A stretch of DNA of 64,000 nucleotides from assembly GCF_000333015.1 (NCBI RefSeq), contig NZ_BANT01000025.1:26525-90524 (forward strand), given 5' to 3'. This stretch comes from Gordonia hirsuta DSM 44140 = NBRC 16056. Its GTDB lineage: Bacteria > Actinomycetota > Actinomycetes > Mycobacteriales > Mycobacteriaceae. Below, piece by piece: positions 24,984-33,151 of the stretch (position 1 is the first letter of the stretch; the number at the start of each line of letters is the position of its first letter). A program made the translations under genes and the position numbers. Below the pieces are notes generated by a model, which was given only the letters and a program-made list of their open reading frames with translations, did no database searches and had not been told where the DNA came from.

Positions 24984-25996
24984 GACAGTGCCTCCAATCC
25001 GGCAGCGATGAAGGTGGCGGTGGCTTCGGCGGCGCGTTCGGCACCCTGCGCCCCCGATGATCCGCCCTGCAGCGCGCGATGAGTGATTCCCTCGGCGATG
25101 ACGCCGACCTTCAGGTTGGCCAGCCCCATGTAGAAGCCCCAGTCGCCCAGGTCGGCGCCGGTGACCTGGGCATAGCGCTGGGCCATCTGCTCGGTCGACG
25201 GATAGCGCGGGCTGGTCCAGGCCGGGTCGAAGCCCAGGACCTGGGCGAAGAACGGTTCGTGGTAGACGCACATCATCGCCACATCGGTCAGCGGATCGCC
25301 GAGTGCGGCCATCTCCCAGTCGACGACGGCGGCGATCTGCGCGGGATCGTCGGTTGCGATGATCGTGTTGTCCACGCGGTAGTCGCCGTGCACGATGGTC
25401 GAGCGCGCGTGACCCGGGATCCGTTCGGCGAGCCGATCGGCAAGACGTTCCACATCGGGCAGTTCGCGGGTCTTGACCAGACCCCACTGCCGTGTCCACA
25501 GCTTCACCTGCCGGGCGGCGAATCCGTCGGGTCGGCCGAAGTCTGCCAGCCCCACTGCGGCGTAGTCGACCTCGTGCAACCGGCCGAGGGTGCGCACCAG
25601 CGCATCGAAGTTCGCGGTGACCTCGTCGTCGGTCCAGGCGTCCAGATCCTGCGCCGACCGGATCACCTGGCCGTCGACGAAGTCGACGACGGTGCACGGT
25701 GCGCCGATGAACTCACCGGTGCGGTCGATCGCCACCGGGGTGGCCACCGGTACGCCGGTCCCGACCAAGGCGGAGGTGACGGCCCATTCGCGTTCCATAT
25801 CGTGCGCGGACGGGGTGAGGCCGGCCAGCGGCGGGCGGCGGGCAACCCAGCGATGTACGTCGTCGTTGACGATGAAGGTCAGGTTGGAACGCCCACCGCT
25901 GATCAATTCGATCTTCAGCTCGCCGGTCACATCGATCCGGTTGGCGGTCAGCAGCTTCCGCAGATCGTCGGGCACCAGGCCCGGATGATCAGACAT
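24980..25996 (-). CDS. APH-family phosphotransferase, acyl-CoA-dehydrogenase-associated
   Basis: A 338-aa aminoglycoside-phosphotransferase-fold kinase of the type found next to, or fused to, acyl-CoA dehydrogenases. Kinase motifs: ISGGRSNLTFIV near the N-terminus, the Brenner loop IVHGDYRVDNTII with catalytic Asp, and the metal-binding AAVVDWEMAALGDPLTDVA. Relatives are the kinase domains of human ACAD10/11 and bacterial LvaA, which phosphorylate the hydroxyl of 4-hydroxyacyl-CoA. It overlaps both neighbours (eight bp with the dehydrogenase, four with the SDR), which is strong evidence for one operon. Substrate is inferred. Confidence 0.9.
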   Translation of the reverse strand: MSDHPGLVPDDLRKLLTANRIDVTGELKIELISGGRSNLTFIVNDDVHRWVARRPPLAGLTPSAHDMEREWAVTSALVGTGVPVATPVAIDRTGEFIGAPCTVVDFVDGQVIRSAQDLDAWTDDEVTANFDALVRTLGRLHEVDYAAVGLADFGRPDGFAARQVKLWTRQWGLVKTRELPDVERLADRLAERIPGHARSTIVHGDYRVDNTIIATDDPAQIAAVVDWEMAALGDPLTDVAMMCVYHEPFFAQVLGFDPAWTSPRYPSTEQMAQRYAQVTGADLGDWGFYMGLANLKVGVIAEGITHRALQGGSSGAQGAERAAEATATFIAAGLEALS

Positions 25997-27206
25997 GCTT
26001 GACTCCCGCGTCGCGCTCCTTGCGGGCCCGTCCGACTGCGCGTTTGGCCAACGCCCAACGATGCACCTCAGAGGGGCCGTCGTAGATCCGGAACGGGCGG
26101 ACCTCGTTGGCCAGCCGCGCCAGCGGCATGTCCTCGGACACGCCGAGACCGCCGCACATCTGGACGCAGCGGTCCAGGATGCGGGAGAAGGCTTCGGCGC
26201 CGTAGGTCTTCGCGATAGACGTCTCGTTCGCCGCGTGCCGGCCTTGATCCAGCTCGTAGCAGGCGCGCGTCAGCAGGGCACTGGTGGCCGCCAGGTCGAT
26301 CTCGTTATCGGCGACCATCTGCTGGATCATGCCGAGGTCGCCGAGCTTGCCGCCGAAGCCCTCCCGCTCACTGACGTAGTCCAGGGCGAGCGCGTGCGCC
26401 CGTTCGGCCACACCCATCCACCGCATGACGTGGGTCATGCGGGCGGGCCCGAGCCGCACCTGGGCGTAGCGGTATCCCTCGTCCACTTCGCCGAGGACGT
26501 CCTCATCGGGCACAAAGACATCGGTGAAGGTGACCTCGCAGTGACCGCCGATCATCCCGCGGTCGTAGGTGTGCACGTAGCGGTCGACGCTGATCCCGGG
26601 AGTATCGGCCGGAGCGAGGAACATCGTCGCTCCGCCGCGGTCGCCGGGCTCACCCCGGGTGCGCGCCATGATGATCCACATCCCGGCGCCGTCGGCACCG
26701 GTGATGAAGCGCTTGACACCGTTGACCTTCCAGCCGCCGGGAGCCCGGACGGCATGGGTGCGCAGGGCGTTCGGATCGGCGCCGGCGCCGGGGGCCGGTT
26801 CGGTCATCGCGAAGGCGCTGCGGATCTCGCCGGTAGCCAGCGGTTGCAGGTACCGGTCCTTCTGCTCCGGACTGGCGACGTGCGCCAGCATGTGCACGTT
26901 GCCCTCGTCGGGGGCGCCCAGGTGCAGCGCCACCGGCCCGAAGGTGGAGTGTCCGGCGGCAGTGAAAACAGGTGATCGATCGGACATGTTCAGGCCCAGG
27001 CCGCCGAACTCGACCGGCGCGTGTGGGGCGAAGATGCCCGCCGCCTTGGCCTGTGCGTTCAGCTCGCGGCGCAGTCCGTCGCCGCCGGCGGCTTCGATAT
27101 CACCGGCGTGCAGGTTCTCCAACGGAAGCACTACATCACCGATGAAAGTGCGGGTCCGGTCGACGAGGTCGAGCACCTCATCGCTGTATGACAGGTCGAC
27201 AGCCAT
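25989..27206 (-). CDS. Acyl-CoA dehydrogenase
   Basis: A 405-aa FAD enzyme of the acyl-CoA dehydrogenase family. The flavin/substrate signature AFAMTEPAPGAGADPNALRT lies near residue 140. The C-terminal MCGGLGVSEDMPLARLANEVRPFRIYDGPSEVH is the second family signature. ATG 27206 (MAVDLSYSDEVLDLV) matches the family start and has GGAG close upstream. It is the first gene of the operon and has a TetR-type palindrome 14 bp upstream. With the APH-type kinase next to it, the pair resembles ACAD11 split into two genes. Confidence 0.9.
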   Translation of the reverse strand: MAVDLSYSDEVLDLVDRTRTFIGDVVLPLENLHAGDIEAAGGDGLRRELNAQAKAAGIFAPHAPVEFGGLGLNMSDRSPVFTAAGHSTFGPVALHLGAPDEGNVHMLAHVASPEQKDRYLQPLATGEIRSAFAMTEPAPGAGADPNALRTHAVRAPGGWKVNGVKRFITGADGAGMWIIMARTRGEPGDRGGATMFLAPADTPGISVDRYVHTYDRGMIGGHCEVTFTDVFVPDEDVLGEVDEGYRYAQVRLGPARMTHVMRWMGVAERAHALALDYVSEREGFGGKLGDLGMIQQMVADNEIDLAATSALLTRACYELDQGRHAANETSIAKTYGAEAFSRILDRCVQMCGGLGVSEDMPLARLANEVRPFRIYDGPSEVHRWALAKRAVGRARKERDAGVKHV

Positions 27207-27219
27207 TTCTCCACTCCCT

Positions 27220-27237
27220 ACCGAGCGATCGTTCGGT
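27220..27237. promoter_or_regulatory. TetR-type operator of the acyl-CoA dehydrogenase operon
   Basis: ACCGAGCGATCGTTCGGT is an 18-bp palindrome with one mismatched pair, 14 bp upstream of the acyl-CoA dehydrogenase ATG. The adjacent tetR gene (27270-27872) is the likely source of its ligand. Confidence 0.65.
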
Positions 27238-27269
27238 GACCTACACCGTCGCATCCCGGAGCGAGGACG

Positions 27270-27872
27270 TCAAGCAGTTGCGCGATATCCGACCAGACCG
27301 CGAGCGAGTTCCAGGTAACGCTCGACCAGGCAATCGGGCCCGAGCGGCCCGTCCGGACGGTACCAGCTGGAGACACCGACGCACATGGTCGCCAGCGCCC
27401 GGCCCGCATCCTCTGGGTGCGCAGTCCGGAACAGGCCGGCATCCACCCCGGCCTGGACGGCGTCGTCGATCATCCGCTGCTGCCGGTCGCGGTGACCGAC
27501 GTAGACCTCGCGGTAGTCCGGATCCATGCTGCGGATCTCCGTCGAGCCGACGAAGGCCTGCTCACGGCGGTACATATGGAAACGCAGCAGCGATTCGAGC
27601 AGGGCATCGAAACGCGCCAGCGGATCCCCGCCCGCCTCGGCCAGCGCGGCCTCGCTGCGCTCGAGCAGCTCGCCCATCGTCAGCTCCGACAACCCTTGCA
27701 GCAGGGACTGCTTCGACGGGTAGTGGTGGTAGAGCCCCGGCACCGACAGTCCCGCGCGGGCAGCGATCTCGCGCACCGTGGTGCCGTGGTAGCCGTGCTC
27801 GGCGAACGCCTCCAAGGCAGCGGCCAGCGGTGCGGTCAGGTCCGGCGGGCCGTAATCACGCCAAGTGGTCAT
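27270..27872 (-). CDS. TetR-family regulator
   Basis: A 200-aa TetR protein beginning MTTWRDYGPPDLTAPL. The HTH is AFAEHGYHGTTVREIAARAGLSVPGLYHHYPSKQSLL at about 20-60. The C-terminal domain resembles the TetR_C_33/41-like lipid-responsive group only loosely. It lies immediately upstream of, and in the same direction as, the acyl-CoA dehydrogenase operon, with the 18-bp palindrome between. Repression of that operon is the obvious inference. Confidence 0.87.
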   Translation of the reverse strand: MTTWRDYGPPDLTAPLAAALEAFAEHGYHGTTVREIAARAGLSVPGLYHHYPSKQSLLQGLSELTMGELLERSEAALAEAGGDPLARFDALLESLLRFHMYRREQAFVGSTEIRSMDPDYREVYVGHRDRQQRMIDDAVQAGVDAGLFRTAHPEDAGRALATMCVGVSSWYRPDGPLGPDCLVERYLELARGLVGYRATA

Positions 27873-27882
27873 GAGAATGAAC

Positions 27883-28536
27883 CTAGCGGTCGACGGCGAA
27901 GGCATCTGTCAGCCCATCGGGCAACAGCATTCCGATGCAGACGCTGATGAGCGCCTCCCGGTCCAGATCTATCCCACCCTCGACCCAGGTCGCCAGCAGC
28001 CTGCCCAGGCCGCCGACCTGGAAGTACGCGGCCGCCGTGGTCACCGGCCCGGGCGGCGCGCCGATCGCCTGAATCGCCGACGCAGTGGTCAACCCGACGA
28101 ACAGTTGCGTCGACTCGTTCCGCTTGGCGGCCACGACGGGGCTGCGCATGGTGTCGGCGAACATGAGACTGCCCTTGCGCCGATCCGAATCGACCACGTC
28201 GACCAGAGCACGCACCGCCCGGGCAACCTTGTCCCGACTGTCGGTTCCCGCGGCGAAGGCCGTCAGCCCCGCCTGCGCGAGTTCGCCGATCACCTCGTCG
28301 TAGGTGGCGGCGACCAGCTCGTCGACCCCGGCGAAGCTCTCGTAGAAGTACCGCGGAGTCAGCCCCGCTCGGCTGCAGATCCCCCGCACGGTGACCGCAC
28401 CGGCCTCCGGTTCGGCGAGCAGATCCAGCGTGGCCTCGATCAATGCGGCCCGGCGCCGAGCCACCCGGGCATCGCCGGCCTCGCCGCCGTAATCGCGCAG
28501 CGGCGGCTCTGTGGGGGCACGGTTCGACGGGGGCAT
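27883..28536 (-). CDS. TetR-family regulator
   Basis: A 217-aa TetR protein, starting MPPSNRAPTEPPLRDYGG. The HTH is LLAEPEAGAVTVRGICSRAGLTPRYFYESFAGVDEL. GGAGG lies almost against the ATG, so the exact start is less sure. It ends 11 bp before the next tetR gene and is divergent from the MpaB-type oxygenase, with a TAACG palindrome between. It probably controls the oxygenase gene. Confidence 0.85.
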   Translation of the reverse strand: MPPSNRAPTEPPLRDYGGEAGDARVARRRAALIEATLDLLAEPEAGAVTVRGICSRAGLTPRYFYESFAGVDELVAATYDEVIGELAQAGLTAFAAGTDSRDKVARAVRALVDVVDSDRRKGSLMFADTMRSPVVAAKRNESTQLFVGLTTASAIQAIGAPPGPVTTAAAYFQVGGLGRLLATWVEGGIDLDREALISVCIGMLLPDGLTDAFAVDR

Positions 28537-28604
28537 TCCTCCATCTTGGCACCGAAGTATTGACACGGGCTTCGCTTGCGCGTTGAATCTACAACAATAA
28601 GTGG

Positions 28605-28616
28605 TAACGACCGTTA
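28605..28616. promoter_or_regulatory. TAACG palindrome between tetR and the MpaB-type gene
   Basis: TAACG-AC-CGTTA has perfect 5-bp arms and lies 20 bp upstream of the oxygenase ATG, in the shared divergent promoter. It is a candidate operator for the TetR protein encoded on the other side. Confidence 0.45.
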
Positions 28617-28635
28617 TCAGATATAGGAGATCGTG

Positions 28636-29526
28636 ATGACCGCCGACACCGTGAGTCCCGAGCGCGCGAAGAAACTGGCCCACGCCGCCGAGAACATGCC
28701 GATGTCCACCCGACAGAAGCTCGATGCGGTCGAGATCGACGACCTGGAGATGATCGGGCTGGCACTGCTGGCCGGCCCGGCGAACGTCATCATGCAGTTG
28801 GCGGTTCCCGCCGTCGGCTACGGCGTCTACGAGTCCAGGGTCGAATCCGGCAGCCTGTTCAAGCATCCGATCAAACGCACCCGCACCACCTTGACCTACC
28901 TGGCGGTGGCTGCCATGGGCACACCCGAACTGCGCAAGACCTACCGGCATGCGATCAACAAGGCGCACGTACACGTGCGCTCAGCCGAGGACAGCCCCGT
29001 CGAGTACAACGCCTTCGACCCGAAGCTGCAGCTGTGGGTGGCGGCCTGCCTGTACCGCGGCTGGGAGGACGTGCAGCGGCTGTACGGCGATCCGTCGAAG
29101 ATCACCGAAGAGGCATACCAGCAGGGCTCGGTGATGGGGACCACGCTGCAGATGCCGCGCGACATGTGGCCTGCCACGCGGGCCGACTTCGAAGAGTACT
29201 GGCAGGAGACCCTGGCCTCGATCGAGATCGACGACACGATCCGCGAGTACCTGCTGCAGATCATGCGTGTGCAGTTCGCGTTCAAACCGCTGTCCTGGGT
29301 CGCCGGCTGGTTCTCCGAGACGATGACCATCGGATACCTGCCACCGGAGTTCCGGGACAAGATGCGGCTGGAGCAGACCCCGGCACAGCGGCGGTTCTTC
29401 GACGCCCACAATGCGGTAGCTCGCGCCGCGCTCAAGGTGATGCCCGAACCGATCCGCCAGTTCCCGTTCAACGTACTGCTGGCCGACCTGAACTGGCGTC
29501 GCCGCACCGGCCGCCCCCTGGTCTGA
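28636..29526 (+). CDS. MpaB/latex-clearing-protein-family oxygenase (DUF2236)
   Basis: A 296-aa protein of the DUF2236 family, which includes the rubber oxygenase Lcp and fungal MpaB. Family features are the Arg/His-rich first half (GVYESRVESGSLFKHPIKRTRTTLTYLAVAAMG) and the central helix AFDPKLQLWVAACLYRGWEDVQRLYG, where Lcp-type enzymes place catalytic residues next to heme. ATG 28636 has AGGAG seven nt upstream; a GTG three nt earlier is possible. The predicted substrate is a hydrophobic compound. A strong terminator follows. Divergent tetR control is likely. Confidence 0.82.
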   Translation: MTADTVSPERAKKLAHAAENMPMSTRQKLDAVEIDDLEMIGLALLAGPANVIMQLAVPAVGYGVYESRVESGSLFKHPIKRTRTTLTYLAVAAMGTPELRKTYRHAINKAHVHVRSAEDSPVEYNAFDPKLQLWVAACLYRGWEDVQRLYGDPSKITEEAYQQGSVMGTTLQMPRDMWPATRADFEEYWQETLASIEIDDTIREYLLQIMRVQFAFKPLSWVAGWFSETMTIGYLPPEFRDKMRLEQTPAQRRFFDAHNAVARAALKVMPEPIRQFPFNVLLADLNWRRRTGRPLV

Positions 29527-29533
29527 CCTGGCC

Positions 29534-29566
29534 TGAGCTCGACCGCACACGCTGCGGCCGAGCTCA
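29534..29566 (+). terminator. Terminator of the MpaB-type gene
   Basis: TGAGCTCG (29534-29541) pairs with CGAGCTCA (29559-29566), with a further CCGCA/TGCGG inner stem around five nt. The hairpin starts seven nt after the stop. No T-tract follows. Confidence 0.75.
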
Positions 29567-29623
29567 TCGATTACCGCGCTCGCGCACCCGGGTGAGCCCC
29601 GCTGCAAGCCGTTCAAAATTCCC

Positions 29624-29652
29624 TTGCCCTCTCTCAATCGAGGGCGTATGAT
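29624..29652 (+). promoter_or_regulatory. Sigma-70-type promoter of the DUF222-HNH gene
   Basis: -35 TTGCCC (29624-29629) and -10 TATGAT (29647-29652) are separated by exactly 17 bp. Transcription would begin near 29659, just before the LexA box. Confidence 0.75.
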
Positions 29653-29662
29653 CGATAGTGTA

Positions 29663-29678
29663 TCGAACAACCGTTCGA
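29663..29678. promoter_or_regulatory. LexA-binding SOS box
   Basis: TCGAACAACCGTTCGA is a perfect palindrome of form TCGAAC-N4-GTTCGA, the mycobacterial SOS-box consensus. It lies a few bases downstream of the predicted start of transcription and 60 bp before the DUF222-HNH coding sequence. Confidence 0.9.
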
Positions 29679-29737
29679 GCTAGGCGTTAGTTTGGTGGGC
29701 AGCGCGATTCAGACATCGCGGGGCGGGGGTGGGTCCG

Positions 29738-31303
29738 ATGGAACTCGGTCGGGACTGCGCCCTGCGATACGACTCCGCTGCTGCCAAGCCTCTCAGCGCC
29801 GACGAGCTCGCCGAGCAACACGGCGTCGTACTGCCTGACTCCCCGACCGCACTCGCCCAGCTCATCGACACCGCCCTGAATAAGCTCACCGGTGCCGACC
29901 TGGGCGGGGAGAATGAGAACGACGTCGCGGCCATCATCGAGATCACCGAACGCAGCCGGCGGCGCTTCGACGCTGTGTCGGCACAGCTGTACCGAGAAGG
30001 TTCTGATCGCGGCGTCTGCACCGCCGCCGGCTACCTGTCCATGCATCTCTACCTGTCACTGGGCCTGCGTCTTGGCAAGGGCGAGTCTCGGCGGCGCGCC
30101 GCGCTCGCCGCTCGGCTCACGTCTGGCACCACGCTCACCGGCGAAAAGCTCGAGCCGCAAATGCCATCGACCGCGACAGCCATCGCCGACGGCGATATCG
30201 GCGCACCTCACGCGCTGATCATTGCCGAAACCCTCAAGAAGATCCCCGACGCTCTCGGGGCGACGGTCAAGTCAGACGCCGAGGCGCAGCTCGCCGAACT
30301 CGCGCGCACCCTCAATCCGAAGGATCTGGGCATCGTCGCCACCCGGTTGCTGGCGCATCTCGATCCCGACGGTTCCTTCACCGATACCAGTGACCGACAG
30401 CGCCAGCGCGACTTGTGGCTCTTCCCGCAGGACGACCGGCTCATGAGCAAGTTCATGGGGCATCTCACCCCGGCTGCACGGGCCAAGTGGGAGCTCATCG
30501 CCCACTCCTGGGCCGCCCCGGGTGTCAACAACCCTGACGATCCGGAGTCTGTGCACGGTGCCGACAGCACGACTGCCGACGACGCATCGCTGACGGCGGC
30601 CCGTGAACGCGACGAGCGCAATCCTGAACAACGCCGGCACGACGCTTTCGAGGCGATGTGCGACTTCGTCATCGCGCGTCAGGGCCTGGGGAAACCAGGC
30701 CGGCTGAGTACCGAACTGGTCATCTCCGTGTCCGATGAGGATCTAGCCCGGCGTGCCGGCATTGCGCTGACCAGTACCGGCACCCTGTTGCCGGTCGCCG
30801 ACCTGGTCGAGCTGGCCGCGAAGAGCAACACCACCTCCTATCTTGCGGTGTTCCGGCAACACACCCAGGAGCCTTTGTACCTCGGTCGAGCCAAGAAACA
30901 TCGGCTCGCCTCCAAGGGACAACGCCTCATGCTCTTCGCCCGCGACGGCGGCTGCACCGCGCCCGGCTGCGACGCCCCGTTCATTCGGACCGAGGCCCAT
31001 CACAGCCCCGACTGGCAGAATGGCGGCCCGACCGACATCAACCATCTCGGAGCGGCCTGTGGTCCGAACAACCGCTGGGTCGGCCCCGCACGCGGGCAGT
31101 GGGAGACGACGATCCTGACCGACGGCACCGACGCCGGCCGGATGGTCTGGCGTCCGGCCGGCCGTACCGGCCCCTGGCAACTGAATCCGCTCCATCACCA
31201 CGAGCGTCTCGCTCACCCGCCGGCTCACGCGCCACCCGACGAACGTTCCCGCATCGAGAAACTGCTTGAAGCCCGCATGGGCTACGCATTCGTCGCGGCG
31301 TGA
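29738..31303 (+). CDS. 13E12-repeat family protein (DUF222 plus HNH nuclease domain)
   Basis: A 521-aa protein (524 aa if the GTG at 29729 is used). The DUF222 domain spans about 80-390 of the chain, with the typical GLRLGKGESRRRAALAARL. The C-terminal HNH segment is GCTAPGCDAPFIRTEAHHSPDWQNGGPTDINHLGAACGPNNRWVG, with CxxC, His-His, Asn and final Cys in the expected order. Multicopy 13E12 genes are characteristic of mycobacteria and relatives, and several are DNA-damage inducible. The promoter and LexA box upstream show that this copy is SOS-regulated. Its molecular role is unknown; nuclease activity is a family expectation. Confidence 0.9.
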   Translation: MELGRDCALRYDSAAAKPLSADELAEQHGVVLPDSPTALAQLIDTALNKLTGADLGGENENDVAAIIEITERSRRRFDAVSAQLYREGSDRGVCTAAGYLSMHLYLSLGLRLGKGESRRRAALAARLTSGTTLTGEKLEPQMPSTATAIADGDIGAPHALIIAETLKKIPDALGATVKSDAEAQLAELARTLNPKDLGIVATRLLAHLDPDGSFTDTSDRQRQRDLWLFPQDDRLMSKFMGHLTPAARAKWELIAHSWAAPGVNNPDDPESVHGADSTTADDASLTAARERDERNPEQRRHDAFEAMCDFVIARQGLGKPGRLSTELVISVSDEDLARRAGIALTSTGTLLPVADLVELAAKSNTTSYLAVFRQHTQEPLYLGRAKKHRLASKGQRLMLFARDGGCTAPGCDAPFIRTEAHHSPDWQNGGPTDINHLGAACGPNNRWVGPARGQWETTILTDGTDAGRMVWRPAGRTGPWQLNPLHHHERLAHPPAHAPPDERSRIEKLLEARMGYAFVAA

Positions 31304-31308
31304 GTCAC

Positions 31309-31363
31309 CGCTCAGCGGGACCGGTCCCTAGTGTGACCGCGTGTCCCCCGGTTCCGCTGAGCG
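31309..31363. terminator. Bidirectional terminator
   Basis: CGCTCAGCGGGACCGG (31309-31324) pairs with CCGGTTCCGCTGAGCG (31348-31363), 15 of 16 bp plus one G-T pair. It lies between two convergent genes and can serve both. Confidence 0.8.
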
Positions 31364-31372
31364 CTGTACGGA

Positions 31373-32659
31373 TCAATCCTGTTTCCTGAGTGCGGTCCGA
31401 TCTAGTTCAGCGACATCGGTGTGTCCGGACAGCCCCAGCGTCAGATCCAGCTCGGCGATGATGTTCGCCACCGCATCGCGGGCACCGTCAGCACCGTCGA
31501 GAGCCAGGCCGTACATGTGCGGTCGGCCGATGCAGACAGCGTCAGCGCCCAGCGCCAGCGCCTTGAAGACATCCGCACCGGTGTAGAACCCCGAATCCGC
31601 CAGAATCTTGGCCTTGCCGCCGACCGCGTCGACGACGTCGACCAGGGCGTCGGTAGACGAGATGGAGCCGTCGACCTGTCGTCCACCGTGATTGGAGACG
31701 ATGATCCCGTCTATTCCGAGATCGACTGCCTGACGGGCATCATCGGGATGCAGGATCCCCTTGAGCACGATCGGCAGCGTCGTCTTCTCCCGGAGCGAGG
31801 CGATATCGCCCCAGTTCAGCGACGGGCGCGAGTAGATATCTAAAAAGGTCTGCACCGCGGCCCGCGGCTCGGGCGCGGTGAGATTCTTGCGCAGACCACC
31901 CGGCACATTCCGGGCGATCGAGAACAGTGTCTTGATTGCGCCGAGCGAAATCTCCGGCTTCTCGTCCGCCGCCCCCCGGAGCCGTTCGGCGACGATCTCC
32001 CAGAATGACGGATCTGACGTGTACTGATCGATCCCCTCGCCGCGGGCGAACGGCAGCGAGCCCAAGTTCAAGTCCTGCGGGCGCCAGCCGAGCATCGTGG
32101 TATCCAGCGTGACGGCGAGTGCAGCAGCGCCCATCTCCTCGGCGCGTCCGATCAGGCTGTCGACGAGGCGGTCGTCGGTGGACCAGTACAGCTGGAACCA
32201 GCGCGGAGCACCCGGGACGACACCGTCCATTGCTTCGGCGACATCTTCCATCGGCGCACACCCCTGGTTGGAGAAGATGTACGGCACGCCCAGTTCGGCG
32301 GCGGCCCGCCCGATATGCACGTCGGCATCCGGATGCGCCAGTGCGCCCGCGCCGACCGGAGCGAACAGCACCGGGGCCGCCAGCTGCTGACCGAAGAGTT
32401 CGATCTGCAGACTGCGTTCACTCACATCGCGCAGCACACGGGGCACGATCGCCCACCGGTCCAGGGCCGCGCGGTTGGCTGCCATCGTCCGGCCCTCGCC
32501 GGCGCCGCCGGCGATGTAGGCCCAACCACGCCGGGACATCACCGCCTTGGCCCGTCGTTCGAGCTCAGCGAAATCGGTGGGAACGATCGGCTTTCGCCCG
32601 TGGATCCCCCCGGTATAGACCTCGTTCTGGCGAGAGCGCCCGAAATTCACCGACACCAT
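31373..32659 (-). CDS. FMN-dependent alpha-hydroxyacid oxidase (lactate 2-monooxygenase-like)
   Basis: A 428-aa TIM-barrel flavoprotein. The active-site block is GIDGIIVSNHGGRQVDG, with catalytic His, Arg and nearby Asp. FMN-binding segments PIVLKGILHPDDA and ILADSGFYTGADVFKALALGADAVCIGRP follow the family pattern. The segment FQLYWSTDDRLVDSLIGRAEEMGAAALAVTLDTTMLGWRPQDLNLG is closest to mycobacterial lactate 2-monooxygenase among the enzymes I know. It oxidises an L-2-hydroxy acid. The upstream DUF4334 gene ends at the next base, so the two are co-transcribed. Confidence 0.88.
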   Translation of the reverse strand: MVSVNFGRSRQNEVYTGGIHGRKPIVPTDFAELERRAKAVMSRRGWAYIAGGAGEGRTMAANRAALDRWAIVPRVLRDVSERSLQIELFGQQLAAPVLFAPVGAGALAHPDADVHIGRAAAELGVPYIFSNQGCAPMEDVAEAMDGVVPGAPRWFQLYWSTDDRLVDSLIGRAEEMGAAALAVTLDTTMLGWRPQDLNLGSLPFARGEGIDQYTSDPSFWEIVAERLRGAADEKPEISLGAIKTLFSIARNVPGGLRKNLTAPEPRAAVQTFLDIYSRPSLNWGDIASLREKTTLPIVLKGILHPDDARQAVDLGIDGIIVSNHGGRQVDGSISSTDALVDVVDAVGGKAKILADSGFYTGADVFKALALGADAVCIGRPHMYGLALDGADGARDAVANIIAELDLTLGLSGHTDVAELDRTALRKQD

Positions 32660-33151
32660 CTAGCCGACTGCCTCCTCGTCGTCGCGCTCGAGATAGAAGT
32701 AGAAGTGCCGGTCGCGCACCAGGGAGGTCTTGCCGTTCATGATGCCCATCAAAGTGTTCTGATCGACCCTCTTGAAGTGGTCGATCACCGGCTGGCCGTC
32801 GTACACCATCGAGGCGGTCACCTCACCGCGGAAGCCCACCGGCCACAGGCTGGCCTCACCCTTGCCGATCTCCTTATCGGAATACAGCGCCCCGCTGTCG
32901 TCGCGGCACACCATCGGCGCGACGTCATGCCAGGAACGGAACCACTTCCCGTGCCAACGGACCTTCGCCAACTGTCCGTCCATCGGGTGGCCCGAGGGCA
33001 GTTCGCCGCCGCGCCAGTCGCCCAGAATCTCCTCGACGGTGACGGTGGGCAGGGCCGCCCAGATCTCGTCGAGCTCGGCCGGTTCGCTGATCTGCTGACT
33101 CTGCACCCGTTCGAAGAACCGGGTCCGTGCCTGCTCCTGCGACAGAGTCAC
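32660..33151 (-). CDS. GXWXG/DUF4334-domain protein
   Basis: A 163-aa protein with the N-terminal GXWXG motif (ILGDWRGGELPSGHPMDG) and the DUF4334 C-terminal half (SLWPVGFRGEVTASMVYDGQPVIDHFKRVDQNTLMGIMNGK). Such proteins often accompany Baeyer-Villiger monooxygenases, but their activity is unproven. It overlaps the monooxygenase stop (ATGA, 33148-33151) and abuts the next gene, so it sits in the middle of a tight three-gene operon. Confidence 0.85.
   Translation of the reverse strand: MTLSQEQARTRFFERVQSQQISEPAELDEIWAALPTVTVEEILGDWRGGELPSGHPMDGQLAKVRWHGKWFRSWHDVAPMVCRDDSGALYSDKEIGKGEASLWPVGFRGEVTASMVYDGQPVIDHFKRVDQNTLMGIMNGKTSLVRDRHFYFYLERDDEEAVG

Noticed and set aside
25995..26975. A 326-codon plus-strand frame opposite the acyl-CoA dehydrogenase
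   Set aside because: Full antisense to an enzyme gene with clear signatures; the translated sequence has no family features.
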